Shown in pieces: positions 7,120 to 15,306 of a stretch of DNA of 39,201 nucleotides. Within the stretch, counting starts at the first letter, position 1; each line of letters opens with the position of its first letter. A program made the translations under genes and the position numbers. The notes under the pieces were generated by a model that did not search any database, was not told the DNA's origin, and saw only the letters and a program-made list of their open reading frames with translations. The DNA comes from Sphingomonadales bacterium (GTDB taxonomy: Bacteria > Pseudomonadota > Alphaproteobacteria > Sphingomonadales > Sphingomonadaceae), in assembly GCA_019750455.1 (NCBI GenBank), contig JAIEOM010000004.1, positions 1 to 39,201 on the forward strand, written 5' to 3'.

Positions 7120-7824
7120 CTAGTGCACGACTTCCTGTTCAAGGATCCAGTTGGCCGCCGCCTCGCAGTGGATCCGGCAGCTGTCGAAGATCGGCAGGAC
7201 GTTGGCATCGACATCGACCACCATGTCGAGTTCGGTGCAGGCCAGGACAATGGCCTCGGCACCTTCCTGGGCGGTGTTGGTGATGATCGTCTTGAGGCTT
7301 CGCTCCGCCTCGCGCGTGACCTTGCCGACCATCAGTTCGTCATAGATGATCCGATCGAGCATCTCGACATAATCGAGGTTGGGCGGCAGCAGATCGATCC
7401 CGTGAGCGACCAGCCGCTTGCGATAGAAGCTCTCGGTCATGACGTTACGCGTGCCCAGCAAGGCAGCGCTGGTCTTGCCGGCGCGCTTCATGGCGAGGCC
7501 GACATATTCGGCGATGTGCAGGATCGGAATGTTCACGCTGGCGGCGACATCATCGTAAAGGCGATGCATCGAATTGGCGCCGATGATCAGCGCGCCTGCC
7601 CCGGCCCCTTCGAGCCGCCGCGCGCTTTCGATCAGAACACTCGCCGCGCGCTGCCAGTCGCGCTCGGCGGTCAGGGCATAAAGCTGGCAGAAATCGAGGC
7701 TTTCGATCAGAAGCGGGGCGCTCGCCATCGGGGCGGCGCGCTTCTGGACGATGCGGTTGATGCTTTCGTAATATGTGGCGGTCGACACCCAGCTCATGCC
7801 GCCGATAATCCCGAGTTTGCGCAA
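7120..7824 (-). CDS. Aspartate/glutamate racemase-fold protein (YgeA-like) with altered active site
   Basis: This 234-residue protein aligns well with E. coli YgeA: LGIIGGMSWVST at the start, HIAEYVG and LLGTRNVM in the middle, ACTELD near the C-terminus and PIFDSCRIH after it. The second catalytic residue, Cys196, is present. The first is not: the YgeA motif CTNTMH (Thr83 being the partner base as I recall) here reads GANSMH at 82-87, so both Cys and Thr are replaced. Two-base racemisation is therefore doubtful; it may be an isomerase, a one-base enzyme or an inactive paralogue. It is transcribed alone, with a terminator about 150 nt downstream. Confidence 0.82.
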   Translation of the reverse strand: MRKLGIIGGMSWVSTATYYESINRIVQKRAAPMASAPLLIESLDFCQLYALTAERDWQRAASVLIESARRLEGAGAGALIIGANSMHRLYDDVAASVNIPILHIAEYVGLAMKRAGKTSAALLGTRNVMTESFYRKRLVAHGIDLLPPNLDYVEMLDRIIYDELMVGKVTREAERSLKTIITNTAQEGAEAIVLACTELDMVVDVDANVLPIFDSCRIHCEAAANWILEQEVVH

Positions 7825-7914
7825 GAGGGGCGCCCTTTCGTTGCTTGTGCGATTGCGAAAGGCTTAGGGCCAGCGCGCGCCCTCCGTCCAGTGGTCACAT
7901 GACAGGTTGCAAAC

Positions 7915-8904
7915 TTACTCCTTGGCCGCGCTCGGGGCGTGCTGCGCAAGCCACGGTTCGAGATCGCCGAGGGTTTGCGATACGGCTTCTTCCTGCGGCA
8001 GGTGGCCGATGCCGGGATAGGTCCTGAAGGTGTTGTCGGGCAGGGTTTTCGCCAGCCACTGCCCGGCCTCTACGGGGATGATGCGATCCTCCTCGCCCCA
8101 CAGGATCAGCGTCGGCGTATTCACGCGGGCGATTTCGGCCTCGGTCAGCGGATCATAGGGCATGCTGAAGCGCGCCAGCGTGGCGCGGCGGTTGCCGGGG
8201 TAGCGCAGCAGCTCCCAGTAACGATCCACCGCCGCCGGGCTCGCGACCGATTTGACCGAGACCGATTGTTCGAGGCTCTGCTGGATGAGGCTGCGCGGGG
8301 TGATCTGCTCGGCGATCAGGTTCAGGCCCGGCATGCGGGCGATGGTGAAGCCGATGTTGCCGCCGGACTTCTTGTCAGCGTCCTTGCGGTCCAGCTTGAG
8401 CATCGGCCCGCCGCTGCCATCGACCAGCACAAGCCCGGTCACCCGCCCGGGGTGGGCCACGGCGAAGGCCAGCGCATGCTTGGCCCCCATCGAATTGCCG
8501 CCCAGCACGAACTGCTTGAGGCCAAGGGTATCGGCCACTTCGAGGATATCGGCGACATAATTATCGCGGCTGTAATCCTCGCGCGGATCGGGCCCGGTCA
8601 GGCCGTGACCGACCTGATCGAAGCGGATCACGCGATAGCGGTCCTTGAGCGCCTGCACCCACGGCTCCCAGGTGTGCAGATCGGCGTTGGAGCCGTGGAG
8701 TAGCACGATCGCCGGGGCATCGCGCGGCCCCTCGTCGCGCAGGTGCACCGTCACCCCTTCGCCGGTTTGCACGAATTGCGAAGGCGGTGCGCCGTATTTG
8801 GCGCGCATCTGAGCGGGGTCCGTGTCCGGCGTGCGCAGCAGGAGAAAGCCGATCACCAGCAGCCCGACCAGCGCCAGCAACCCGCGAAGGGCCCATTTCT
8901 TCAT
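7915..8904 (-). CDS. Membrane-anchored alpha/beta hydrolase
   Basis: This is a 329-residue alpha/beta-fold hydrolase with an N-terminal transmembrane helix (about residues 4-24). The core opens with IVLLHGSNADLHTW (oxyanion segment). The nucleophile elbow is GGNSMG, the acid lies in WGEEDRIIP and the histidine in GIGHLPQEE, so the catalytic triad looks intact. The substrate is unknown. Its ATG overlaps the TGA of the diheme cytochrome gene as ATGA, which places it third in a tightly coupled operon after the beta-helix and cytochrome genes. The hydrolase faces the periplasm if the anchor is N-in. Confidence 0.9.
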   Translation of the reverse strand: MKKWALRGLLALVGLLVIGFLLLRTPDTDPAQMRAKYGAPPSQFVQTGEGVTVHLRDEGPRDAPAIVLLHGSNADLHTWEPWVQALKDRYRVIRFDQVGHGLTGPDPREDYSRDNYVADILEVADTLGLKQFVLGGNSMGAKHALAFAVAHPGRVTGLVLVDGSGGPMLKLDRKDADKKSGGNIGFTIARMPGLNLIAEQITPRSLIQQSLEQSVSVKSVASPAAVDRYWELLRYPGNRRATLARFSMPYDPLTEAEIARVNTPTLILWGEEDRIIPVEAGQWLAKTLPDNTFRTYPGIGHLPQEEAVSQTLGDLEPWLAQHAPSAAKE

Positions 8905-9917
8905 TTCATCTCCGCAATCCAGCGCCGCACCACGGCCACGCCATCCTTGTCGACGCTCGCCTTGCCGAGTTCGGGCATGGCGATGCCGGGTTCGGCGCTG
9001 GCCATCCGGTAGAGCAGGATCGATTCGTCCGGGTGCCCGGCGACGATCGAATACTCGTATTCCCCCGCCCCGCGCCCTGCCGCGACCGGGCGCTTGCCGA
9101 TGCCGAACGCCTGAGGGTCATCCTGCTCCCAGCGCAGATCGAGCCCGGAGTTGGACGCGCCCCCACCCGGCTGGTGGCAATGGGCGCAGTTCACATCGAG
9201 ATAGGCGCGGGCCAGCGGCGCGGCGGGACCGCTGGCGTGGGTGCGCCAGTCGGGCAAGATCCCCGCGCCATCGGGCACCCGGTCAAGCGCGCCGGCCTTC
9301 ACCATCTGCCCGAGCCACGCGGTGGTCAGATTGCGCGCCTTGGGGCCGATCGGCACAACCTTGTTGCTGCTCGAATGGCAGGTCTTGCACTGGTTCTTGT
9401 TGGGGATAGCGTAAGAAATGGCCTCCCCCGCCGGGGTCACCAGATCGATCCGCCCGCCTGTCAGCGCGAGGGTCGCCTCGGTTTGCTCGGCGTTCCAGCG
9501 ATAGGGCAACGCCACCCAGCCATCGGTACGGTGGAGCAGCACGCGGGTCTCGATCAACCGCCGGGCAGCGCCCTCGCCGAAGGCAAAGGTCTTGATGATC
9601 GCCGCGCCGACGGGGAATTGCAGCAGCCCCTCTCCATCGGCAGCCAGCTGTGTGCCTGCGGGCAGGTAGATGAAACGCAGCTTGTCCGCCCCGTCGGACC
9701 ACAGAGGCGTGTTGAGCGCATAGGGCATCACGCGTGCCGCCGGCCGCTGACGCGGGCCATCGGCAAAGAAGCCGAAGTCCGAAAGCTTCGCCGGAAAGCC
9801 CGCCTCGCGCACTGCCGCATCGCTGACGCGCGCCGCCTCGCCCGCGCGCGCGCCATGGGTCAGCGCAAGGCCGAGCGTGGCGCAGGCCAGCGCGAACAGG
9901 CCGAGCCCCCGCCTCAC
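8901..9917 (-). CDS. Diheme cytochrome c of the SO2930/HNE_0200 type
   Basis: This is a 338-residue exported protein with a signal sequence (cleavage near HGARAG) and two haem c motifs, CKTCH (177-181) and CAHCH (244-248). The conserved YALNTPLWSDGADK block identifies the SO2930-like (TIGR03806, HNE_0200) family. The family is uncharacterised biochemically and, from memory, is typically encoded beside a parallel beta-helix protein, as here. It starts with GTG at 9917, overlapping the beta-helix stop as GTGA. It is presumably a periplasmic or lipid-anchored electron carrier, or an oxidase component, acting with its neighbours. Confidence 0.9.
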   Translation of the reverse strand: MRRGLGLFALACATLGLALTHGARAGEAARVSDAAVREAGFPAKLSDFGFFADGPRQRPAARVMPYALNTPLWSDGADKLRFIYLPAGTQLAADGEGLLQFPVGAAIIKTFAFGEGAARRLIETRVLLHRTDGWVALPYRWNAEQTEATLALTGGRIDLVTPAGEAISYAIPNKNQCKTCHSSSNKVVPIGPKARNLTTAWLGQMVKAGALDRVPDGAGILPDWRTHASGPAAPLARAYLDVNCAHCHQPGGGASNSGLDLRWEQDDPQAFGIGKRPVAAGRGAGEYEYSIVAGHPDESILLYRMASAEPGIAMPELGKASVDKDGVAVVRRWIAEMK

Positions 9918-11122
9918 TTCAGCCGCGCCTCCAGTTCAGCCGGAGCGCCGACCTTGGGAAATTCCCAGCTTTCCAGCGGCGTCAGCGCCAGCGGCCCGGG
10001 CTGCGCTTCGGCAAGGCTCTGCCCGGGCTTCGATAGGTTGAGGCTCCAGCCGGTCACGCCTTCCGCGATCCTGAGGCCGTTGTCATCCTCCACGATCCCG
10101 TCCCACAGCACCGGCGGCAGCGCGCCCCCGAAGGCTTCGAGCAACATCTCCTTGCCATCCAGCTGCGGATCATCCCCGCCGCGCCCGAAGGCATTGGGGC
10201 CGACGATCACATTCCTCGCATAGGGATTGTAGCGCGGATCATCGAAGGGCTGGGTGTAGGCGATCACCATGATGTGGGCCGTGGCGTTGCCCTCGAAGGC
10301 GTTCTCTTCGATCAGCACACCGTCATTCGCCATTACCAGCACGCCTGTGCCACGCCGCACGGAGGCGACGATATTGCCCGGCGGCGCGAAATTGGGGGTG
10401 TCGTTATCCTTCACCACATTCCGCCGCATGATCACGTTGCCACCGTTCATCACTGGCAGCCCCGGCAGATCGAACACCAGCAGTCCGCCCGTGTTGTGCG
10501 TGGCGATGTTCTCGGTGACGAGCGCGTTCCGGCTGTTCTCGATCTCGATGCCCGCAACGTTGTATTCGACCAGATTGCCCCGCACGGTGATGTCCCGGCT
10601 CTGGCCCACGTAAATCCCTGCGTCCGATGCCCCGATCACTTTCGACCGCACCACCAGCACCCCGGTGCTTTCGACCGGATAGATGCCGTAGGCGCCGTTC
10701 GACGCCTTGGGCCCGCCGGTCCATTCGACGCGGATGCCGTCATAGACGATCATGTCCGCGCCCTTGGATTTGATCCCGTCACCCTTGGGGTTTTCGATCG
10801 CGAAGCCGCGCAGAGTGACATTATCGGAGGTAACCAGCAGGCCTTCACCAGCGCCTTGCTGGCCGGTGAAATCAAGCACGGTCTTGTCCATGCCCGCACC
10901 GCGCACCGTGACCCCCTCTACATCGAGGCTGAGGCCATCTGTTAGCGTGAAGCGCCCCTCGCCCAGTTCGATCACATCGCCCGGCGCGGCGAGGATCAAT
11001 GCCTCCTGCAAGGCGGTTTGCCCTTGCGCGGGCTCCACGCGGTGCGTTTCGGCCGCGAGCGGCGCGGCGGATGCCAATAGCGCGGCGGTCGCCAAAAGAA
11101 GACTGGGTGCCAGTCGGTTCAT
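9914..11122 (-). CDS. Exported parallel beta-helix repeat protein
   Basis: This is a 402-residue secreted protein with a signal peptide (LLLATAALLASAAPLAAE) followed by right-handed parallel beta-helix repeats, visible as recurring NVTLRGFAIEN, DGIKSKGAD, GIYVGQSRDITVRGN and ITENIATHN-type rungs. It matches the family (TIGR03805-type) that partners SO2930-like cytochromes. Beta-helices often bind or cleave polysaccharide, but no catalytic signature is evident here. The ATG at 11122 has an AGGGAGA ribosome-binding site; a GTG at 11143 would add seven non-signal residues. First gene of a three-gene operon with four-base overlaps. Confidence 0.88.
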   Translation of the reverse strand: MNRLAPSLLLATAALLASAAPLAAETHRVEPAQGQTALQEALILAAPGDVIELGEGRFTLTDGLSLDVEGVTVRGAGMDKTVLDFTGQQGAGEGLLVTSDNVTLRGFAIENPKGDGIKSKGADMIVYDGIRVEWTGGPKASNGAYGIYPVESTGVLVVRSKVIGASDAGIYVGQSRDITVRGNLVEYNVAGIEIENSRNALVTENIATHNTGGLLVFDLPGLPVMNGGNVIMRRNVVKDNDTPNFAPPGNIVASVRRGTGVLVMANDGVLIEENAFEGNATAHIMVIAYTQPFDDPRYNPYARNVIVGPNAFGRGGDDPQLDGKEMLLEAFGGALPPVLWDGIVEDDNGLRIAEGVTGWSLNLSKPGQSLAEAQPGPLALTPLESWEFPKVGAPAELEARLK

Positions 11123-11185
11123 GATGTTCTCCCTCTCCGCCACGCAGTGTGGCGCAAGGGAGGGAGGGAATGCAAGCGTCAGGCG

Positions 11186-11527
11186 CTAACCAAGTCCCAC
11201 CGTGCACAGCCCGGCCGAGGTGGTCAGCACTGCCACCGCTTCGCCATCGCCCACACGGCGCAGGCGCTTGACGAGTTCGCCGAGGCCGTAGCCTTCCTCG
11301 GGCTCGCCTTCCTGCGGGGCCATGCCCTGCCGCAGCTTCCACAACTGGCCGATGGTGAGCCGGTCGACCATGCGTTCGGCCATGCAGGCGGCGCGCTTCT
11401 CGCCGATGCCGGATTGGGTCAGCGCGCCCTTGACCTGCATTTCCACCAGCGGGTTGGCGAGGCCGCTGAACAGCGCCCCCGCCCCTAGTCCCACGATCAA
11501 CAGCAATCCGAGGATCAGCTTCCGCAT
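11186..11527 (-). CDS. Small exported or anchored protein of unknown function
   Basis: This is a 113-residue protein with an N-terminal hydrophobic helix (LILGLLLIVGLGAGALFSG), then an amphipathic region with ACMAERMVDRLTIGQLWKLRQ and a Leu/Val-rich tail ending in CTVGLG. It may be a secreted or membrane-anchored periplasmic protein; two cysteines (Cys48 and the one near the end) could pair. It starts seven bases after the pntB stop, so it is probably translated from the transhydrogenase mRNA. No family recognised and no role inferred. Confidence 0.7.
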   Translation of the reverse strand: MRKLILGLLLIVGLGAGALFSGLANPLVEMQVKGALTQSGIGEKRAACMAERMVDRLTIGQLWKLRQGMAPQEGEPEEGYGLGELVKRLRRVGDGEAVAVLTTSAGLCTVGLG

Positions 11528-11534
11528 GCCGTGA

Positions 11535-12995
11535 TTAATCCAGCGACTTGACGATTTCCTCGACCATCTTCTTGGCGTCGGCGAGGAGCATGACGGTCTG
11601 GTTCATGTAGAACACGTCGTTATCGACCCCGGCATAGCCGACACCGCCCATCGAGCGCTTGATGAAGAACACCTGCTTGGCCTTGTCGACATCGAACACA
11701 GGCATCCCGTAGATGGGCGAAGACTTGTCGGTCTTGGCCGCGGGGTTCACCACGTCGTTCGCGCCGATGATGAAGGCGACGTCGCACTGGGCGAACTCGG
11801 AGTTGATATCCTCGAGCTCGAACACTTCGTCATAGGGCACGCTGGCTTCGGCCAGCAGCACGTTCATGTGCCCCGGCATGCGGCCCGCGACGGGGTGAAT
11901 GGCATACTTCACCTCCACGCCCTTTTCCTTGAGCTTGTCGCCCATTTCGCGCAGCGCGTGCTGGGCCTGGGCGACCGCCATCCCGTAGCCGGGGATGATG
12001 ATGACCTTTTCGGCCTGTTCGAGCATGTAGGCCGCATCTTCGGCGCTGCCCTGCTTGTACGGGCGCTGCTCGCGCGCGCCGCCGGCACCGCCGCCTGCGC
12101 CCGCGTCGGCACCGAAGCCGCCCGCGATCACCGAGATGAAGCTGCGGTTCATCGCACGACACATGATGTAGCTGAGGATCGCGCCCGAGCTTCCGACCAG
12201 TGCCCCGGTGATGATCATCGCCGAGTTGCCGAGCGTGAAGCCCATCGCCGCCGCCGCCCAGCCCGAGTAGGAGTTGAGCATCGAAACGACCACCGGCATG
12301 TCCGCGCCGCCGATCGGGATGATCAGCAGGAAGCCGATGATGAAGGCCAGCACCGCAACCGCGATGACCATCCAGCCTTCGCCCGCGCCGCCGACCGGCG
12401 AGACGGTGTAAAGCGCGATAAGACCAAGGATTGCGGCGAGCGTGCCGAGATTGATCACATGCCGCCCCGGCAGCATGATCGGCGAACCGCTCATCCGGCC
12501 GGACAGCTTGAGGAAGGCGATGACAGAGCCCGAGAAGGTGATCGCCCCGATGGCGATGCCGAGGCCGAGTTCGATGCGGCTCACCGCAAGGATCTGCCCC
12601 GCTTCATCGACGATGCCGAAGGACTGCGGATCGAGCCACGCGCCAAAGCCCACCACCACCGCGGCAAGGCCAACCAGCGAGTGGAAGCCGGCGACCAGTT
12701 CGGGCATGGCCGTCATGGCGATGCGCCGCGCGACAACAATGCCGACGGCGGCGCCGATGCCGATGGCCATGCAGATTTCGGTGACGTTGGCCAGATCGTG
12801 GGTCACCAGCGTCGTCACCAGCGCGATGGCCATGCCGATCATGCCATTGCGGTTGCCCGCACGGCTGGTGGCGGGGCTGGAAAGCCCGCGCAGCGCGAGG
12901 ATGAAGAACACGCCGGCAGCAAGGTAGGCGAGCATCGCCCAGGCAGGCGTGCCGCCTTCACCGGCTGCGGCTGCGGAAAGAATGGAGAAGGTCAT
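11535..12995 (-). CDS. pntB: Proton-translocating NAD(P) transhydrogenase, beta subunit
   Basis: This is a 486-residue subunit with about nine N-terminal transmembrane helices and a C-terminal NADP(H)-binding domain III (about 310-486) containing VIIPGYGMAVAQAQ, HPVAGRMPGHMNVLLAEA, GANDVVNPAA and KRSMGGVGYAGVDN. With PntAA and PntAB it couples hydride transfer from NADH to NADP+ to inward proton movement and supplies NADPH. GGAGAAG within the end of pntAB serves as its ribosome-binding site, with three bases between stop and start. A Gly/Ala-rich linker precedes domain III. All expected motifs are present. Confidence 0.97.
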   Translation of the reverse strand: MTFSILSAAAAGEGGTPAWAMLAYLAAGVFFILALRGLSSPATSRAGNRNGMIGMAIALVTTLVTHDLANVTEICMAIGIGAAVGIVVARRIAMTAMPELVAGFHSLVGLAAVVVGFGAWLDPQSFGIVDEAGQILAVSRIELGLGIAIGAITFSGSVIAFLKLSGRMSGSPIMLPGRHVINLGTLAAILGLIALYTVSPVGGAGEGWMVIAVAVLAFIIGFLLIIPIGGADMPVVVSMLNSYSGWAAAAMGFTLGNSAMIITGALVGSSGAILSYIMCRAMNRSFISVIAGGFGADAGAGGGAGGAREQRPYKQGSAEDAAYMLEQAEKVIIIPGYGMAVAQAQHALREMGDKLKEKGVEVKYAIHPVAGRMPGHMNVLLAEASVPYDEVFELEDINSEFAQCDVAFIIGANDVVNPAAKTDKSSPIYGMPVFDVDKAKQVFFIKRSMGGVGYAGVDNDVFYMNQTVMLLADAKKMVEEIVKSLD

Positions 12996-12998
12996 CTC

Positions 12999-13280
12999 TT
13001 ACTTCTCCTTCTTCTTGTACATCGCGAGCATGCGCTCGGTCACAGCAAAGCCGCCGAAGATGTTGATGCTCGCGAGCACCACCCCGAACAGGCCGAGATA
13101 CTTGGCAATCGGGCTGTTGGCCTCGGCCGAAGCGATCAGCGCGCCGACGATGATCACCGATGAGATCGCGTTGGTCACCGCCATCAGCGGGGTATGCAGT
13201 GCTGGGGTCACCGACCAGACGACGTAATAGCCCACGAAGCAGGCCAGCACGAAGATCGAGAGAATCGAGATAAAGTCCAT
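12999..13280 (-). CDS. pntAB: NAD(P) transhydrogenase alpha subunit, membrane part (alpha-2)
   Basis: This is a 93-residue subunit with three transmembrane helices, including FVGYYVVWSVTPALHTPLMAVTNAISS, split here as FVGYYVVWSVTP then ALHTPLMAVTNAISS. These are the signature of the membrane portion of the alpha subunit. In E. coli it is fused to the NAD-binding part; in alphaproteobacteria it is a separate gene. It ends with a lysine-rich tail (YKKKEK) that also encodes the pntB ribosome-binding site. It is separated from pntAA by two unrelated small genes rather than lying next to it. Confidence 0.96.
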   Translation of the reverse strand: MDFISILSIFVLACFVGYYVVWSVTPALHTPLMAVTNAISSVIIVGALIASAEANSPIAKYLGLFGVVLASINIFGGFAVTERMLAMYKKKEK

Positions 13281-13281
13281 G

Positions 13282-13683
13282 TCAGCCCCTTGTTGCGGTC
13301 CATGGCAGAACGAAATTGCGGCCCTCGGCCCAGGTCTGGCCGACCATCTTGCCGTCCACGAGGCAAGCCGAGGTGTGATAGAGCCCCTGCCCGTCGGTCG
13401 TGCGGAAGGCGACGCAGGTGCGCCCCTGTGCCGTCCCGGCGCGTCCGGCGAGGATATCGCTGTTGTAGAAGCTGCCGGTCACCCCGCCATCCGCCGCCAC
13501 GGTCAGCACCATCGGCTGCGAATAAGGCTCGTCCGTCAGCTCGACCCTCAGATCGACGCTCCATGTGCCCGAAAGCGCGGCGGCGCGTTCCTCGACAGGC
13601 GTGGCGGCAACCAGCGCTGCGGCCAGCGGAACGAGGGCAAGCCGTGCGGCGATGTGCGATAGCCTTCCCATGCGTCCCCTCAT
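13282..13683 (-). CDS. Secreted hypothetical protein inside the pnt operon
   Basis: This is a 133-residue protein with an N-terminal signal sequence (about 9-27, ALVPLAAALVAATP) and a compact beta-rich body, SGTWSVDLRVEL ... GVTGSFYNSDI ... GRNFVLPW. The pattern recalls small lipocalin-like or calycin-like domains, but I do not recognise a family. The ATG at 13683 overlaps the stop of the PH-domain gene as ATGA, and the stop is one base from pntAB, so it is embedded in the transhydrogenase transcript. Its periplasmic location is inferred from the signal sequence. Confidence 0.75.
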   Translation of the reverse strand: MRGRMGRLSHIAARLALVPLAAALVAATPVEERAAALSGTWSVDLRVELTDEPYSQPMVLTVAADGGVTGSFYNSDILAGRAGTAQGRTCVAFRTTDGQGLYHTSACLVDGKMVGQTWAEGRNFVLPWTATRG

Positions 13684-14045
13684 TTGCCCGGAGCGAGATA
13701 TTCGGTGAGCAGCGTCACCAGCCCCGGCACGTCGGCGCCGCGGCTGAGGTTGAACGCGATCGGCGCGGAGCCCGAAACCGTGAGCGTCACTTCGGTGTCG
13801 AGATCGAAATGTCCCGCGCTCTCCAGCGTGAAGGTGGTGATTGCGCGGTAGGGGATCGTCAGGAACCGCTTCTTCGATCCGGTCAGCCCCTGAATGTCGA
13901 TCATAAGGATGCGGCGATCGGTAAACAGGATCGAGTCCCGCACCAGCTTGAACGCCATGCGCACCACCTCGCCCTTGCCGAGGGCATAGGCGAGGTCCTC
14001 GGCCGCATCGGCGGTGTCCCAGACAGTGGCGTTGATCAGGCCCAT
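13680..14045 (-). CDS. Bacterial PH-domain (bPH_1) protein inside the pnt operon
   Basis: This is a 121-residue cytosolic protein of the bacterial pleckstrin-homology family (PF08000-like). It shows the typical pattern VLTDRRILMIDIQGLTG-like (here ILFTDRRILMIDIQGLTG), KKRFLTIPYRAITTFTLESAG and the DLDTEVTLTV strand pair. Family members often oligomerise into rings; function is mostly unknown. It begins five bases after pntAA ends and overlaps the next gene by four bases. Its position between the soluble and membrane alpha subunits suggests coordinated expression with the transhydrogenase; physical interaction is untested. Confidence 0.85.
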   Translation of the reverse strand: MGLINATVWDTADAAEDLAYALGKGEVVRMAFKLVRDSILFTDRRILMIDIQGLTGSKKRFLTIPYRAITTFTLESAGHFDLDTEVTLTVSGSAPIAFNLSRGADVPGLVTLLTEYLAPGK

Positions 14046-14049
14046 CGAC

Positions 14050-15171
14050 TCAGCCGAGCAGCCGCTCGTTGACGACCTTGCCGCCCTGCGTCAGGCGGAT
14101 CGCATTGCCAATTTCCTCGTCGAGCACGGGCTTGCCCTGCTCCTTGTCCCAGAAGGCGCTGAGGAAGTTGTAATGGTTGCGCGCAAACAGCGCCGAGGCA
14201 TCGGCGGGGAGCGCGGCGGGGGTGTTGGCGTAGCCGATGATCTTCACGCCGTGCTTCACCACGACCTGATCGGCGACCGAGCCTTCAACATTGCCGCCCT
14301 GCGCGACCGCGAGGTCGAAGATCACGCTGCCCGGCTTCATCGTCGCGATCTGCGCGTCGGTGATCAGGCGCGGCGCGGCCCGGCCCGGGATCAGCGCGGT
14401 GGTGATGACGATATCCTGCTTGGCGATGTGGCTGGACACCAGTTCGGCCTGGGCCTTCTGGTATTCCTCGCTCATTTCGGTCGCATAACCGCCCGAACCT
14501 TCGCCTTCGATCCCGGCGACATTCTCGACGAAGATCGGCTTGGCGCCCAGCGACTGGATCTGCTCCTTGGTGGCAGAGCGAACGTCGGTCGCGGAGACCT
14601 GCGCGCCCAGACGCCGCGCGGTGGCGATTGCCTGAAGGCCCGCCACGCCCACACCCATAATGAACACACGCGCGGCCTGCACGGTGCCGGCCGCCGTCAT
14701 CATCATCGGGAAGGCGCGGCCATAGGCATCCGCCGCCGCCAGCACCGCCTTGTATCCGGCAAGGTTCGATTGCGAGGACAGCACGTCCATGCTCTGCGCA
14801 CGGGTGATGCGCGGCATGAACTCCATGCTCAGCGCCTCGAACCCGGCGGCCGCGAAAGCTTCAACCACATCCTTCTTGGCGAAGGGATCGAACAGCGCCG
14901 CCACCCATGCACCGGGCTTTGCCCCCTTCAGGAGCGCCACATCGGGCGCCTGGATGCCGAGCACGATGTCGGCATCCTTCACCGTCGCTGCCGCGTCACC
15001 AAGGCTGGCACCGGCTTCGGCATAGGCTTCATCGGTGATCGAAGAGATCACCCCGGCCCCTGCCTCCACCGCAACCGTGCAGCCCAAGGCGGCAAACTTC
15101 TTCACCGTTTCCGGCGTGGCGGCGACGCGCGTCTCGCCCGAGGCGCGCTCCTTCAGGATGGCGATTTTCAC
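14050..15171 (-). CDS. pntAA: NAD(P) transhydrogenase alpha subunit, soluble part (alpha-1)
   Basis: This is a 373-residue NAD(H)-binding domain I protein, related to alanine dehydrogenase. Visible blocks are KERASGETRVAATPETVKK at the start, FMPRITRAQSMDVLSSQSNLAGY split by its conserved core, the Rossmann GVGVAGLQAIATARRLGAQV and the mobile-loop region YATEMSEEYQ. It hands hydride to domain III of PntB. The start is GTG at 15171, 12 bases after the stop of the small COX subunit IV-like gene. Its C-terminus is complete, with no fused membrane part, as expected for the three-gene arrangement. Confidence 0.97.
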   Translation of the reverse strand: MKIAILKERASGETRVAATPETVKKFAALGCTVAVEAGAGVISSITDEAYAEAGASLGDAAATVKDADIVLGIQAPDVALLKGAKPGAWVAALFDPFAKKDVVEAFAAAGFEALSMEFMPRITRAQSMDVLSSQSNLAGYKAVLAAADAYGRAFPMMMTAAGTVQAARVFIMGVGVAGLQAIATARRLGAQVSATDVRSATKEQIQSLGAKPIFVENVAGIEGEGSGGYATEMSEEYQKAQAELVSSHIAKQDIVITTALIPGRAAPRLITDAQIATMKPGSVIFDLAVAQGGNVEGSVADQVVVKHGVKIIGYANTPAALPADASALFARNHYNFLSAFWDKEQGKPVLDEEIGNAIRLTQGGKVVNERLLG

Positions 15172-15183
15172 TGACGCGCGCGC

Positions 15184-15306
15184 TTAGCTGGCGATCGCCG
15201 CGACGACCGCGAAGGTGATTACCGCGATCACCGGAACGGCCCATTTCAGCGTGGCCATGAAGCCCCCGTAGGTAGCTTCGGCCTTTTCCATGTCGTGAAC
15301 ACTCAT
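15184..15306 (-). CDS. aa3-type cytochrome c oxidase subunit IV-like microprotein
   Basis: This is a 40-residue single-helix membrane protein: a short charged N-terminus (MSVHDMEKAEATYGGF), then a hydrophobic helix ending VVAAIAS. The spacing matches PF07835, the bacterial aa3 oxidase subunit IV family. An AAGGGGAAGAG ribosome-binding site precedes the ATG. The gene is too short for most ORF callers. It leads the transhydrogenase operon rather than a cta operon, 12 bases ahead of pntAA. That makes a role with the transhydrogenase as likely as a role in cytochrome oxidase. Confidence 0.85.
   Translation of the reverse strand: MSVHDMEKAEATYGGFMATLKWAVPVIAVITFAVVAAIAS

Noticed and set aside
11868-13163. 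431-codon plus-strand open frame rich in Asp, His and Arg
   Set aside because: It is the antisense shadow of pntB and pntAB, whose motifs are unmistakable.
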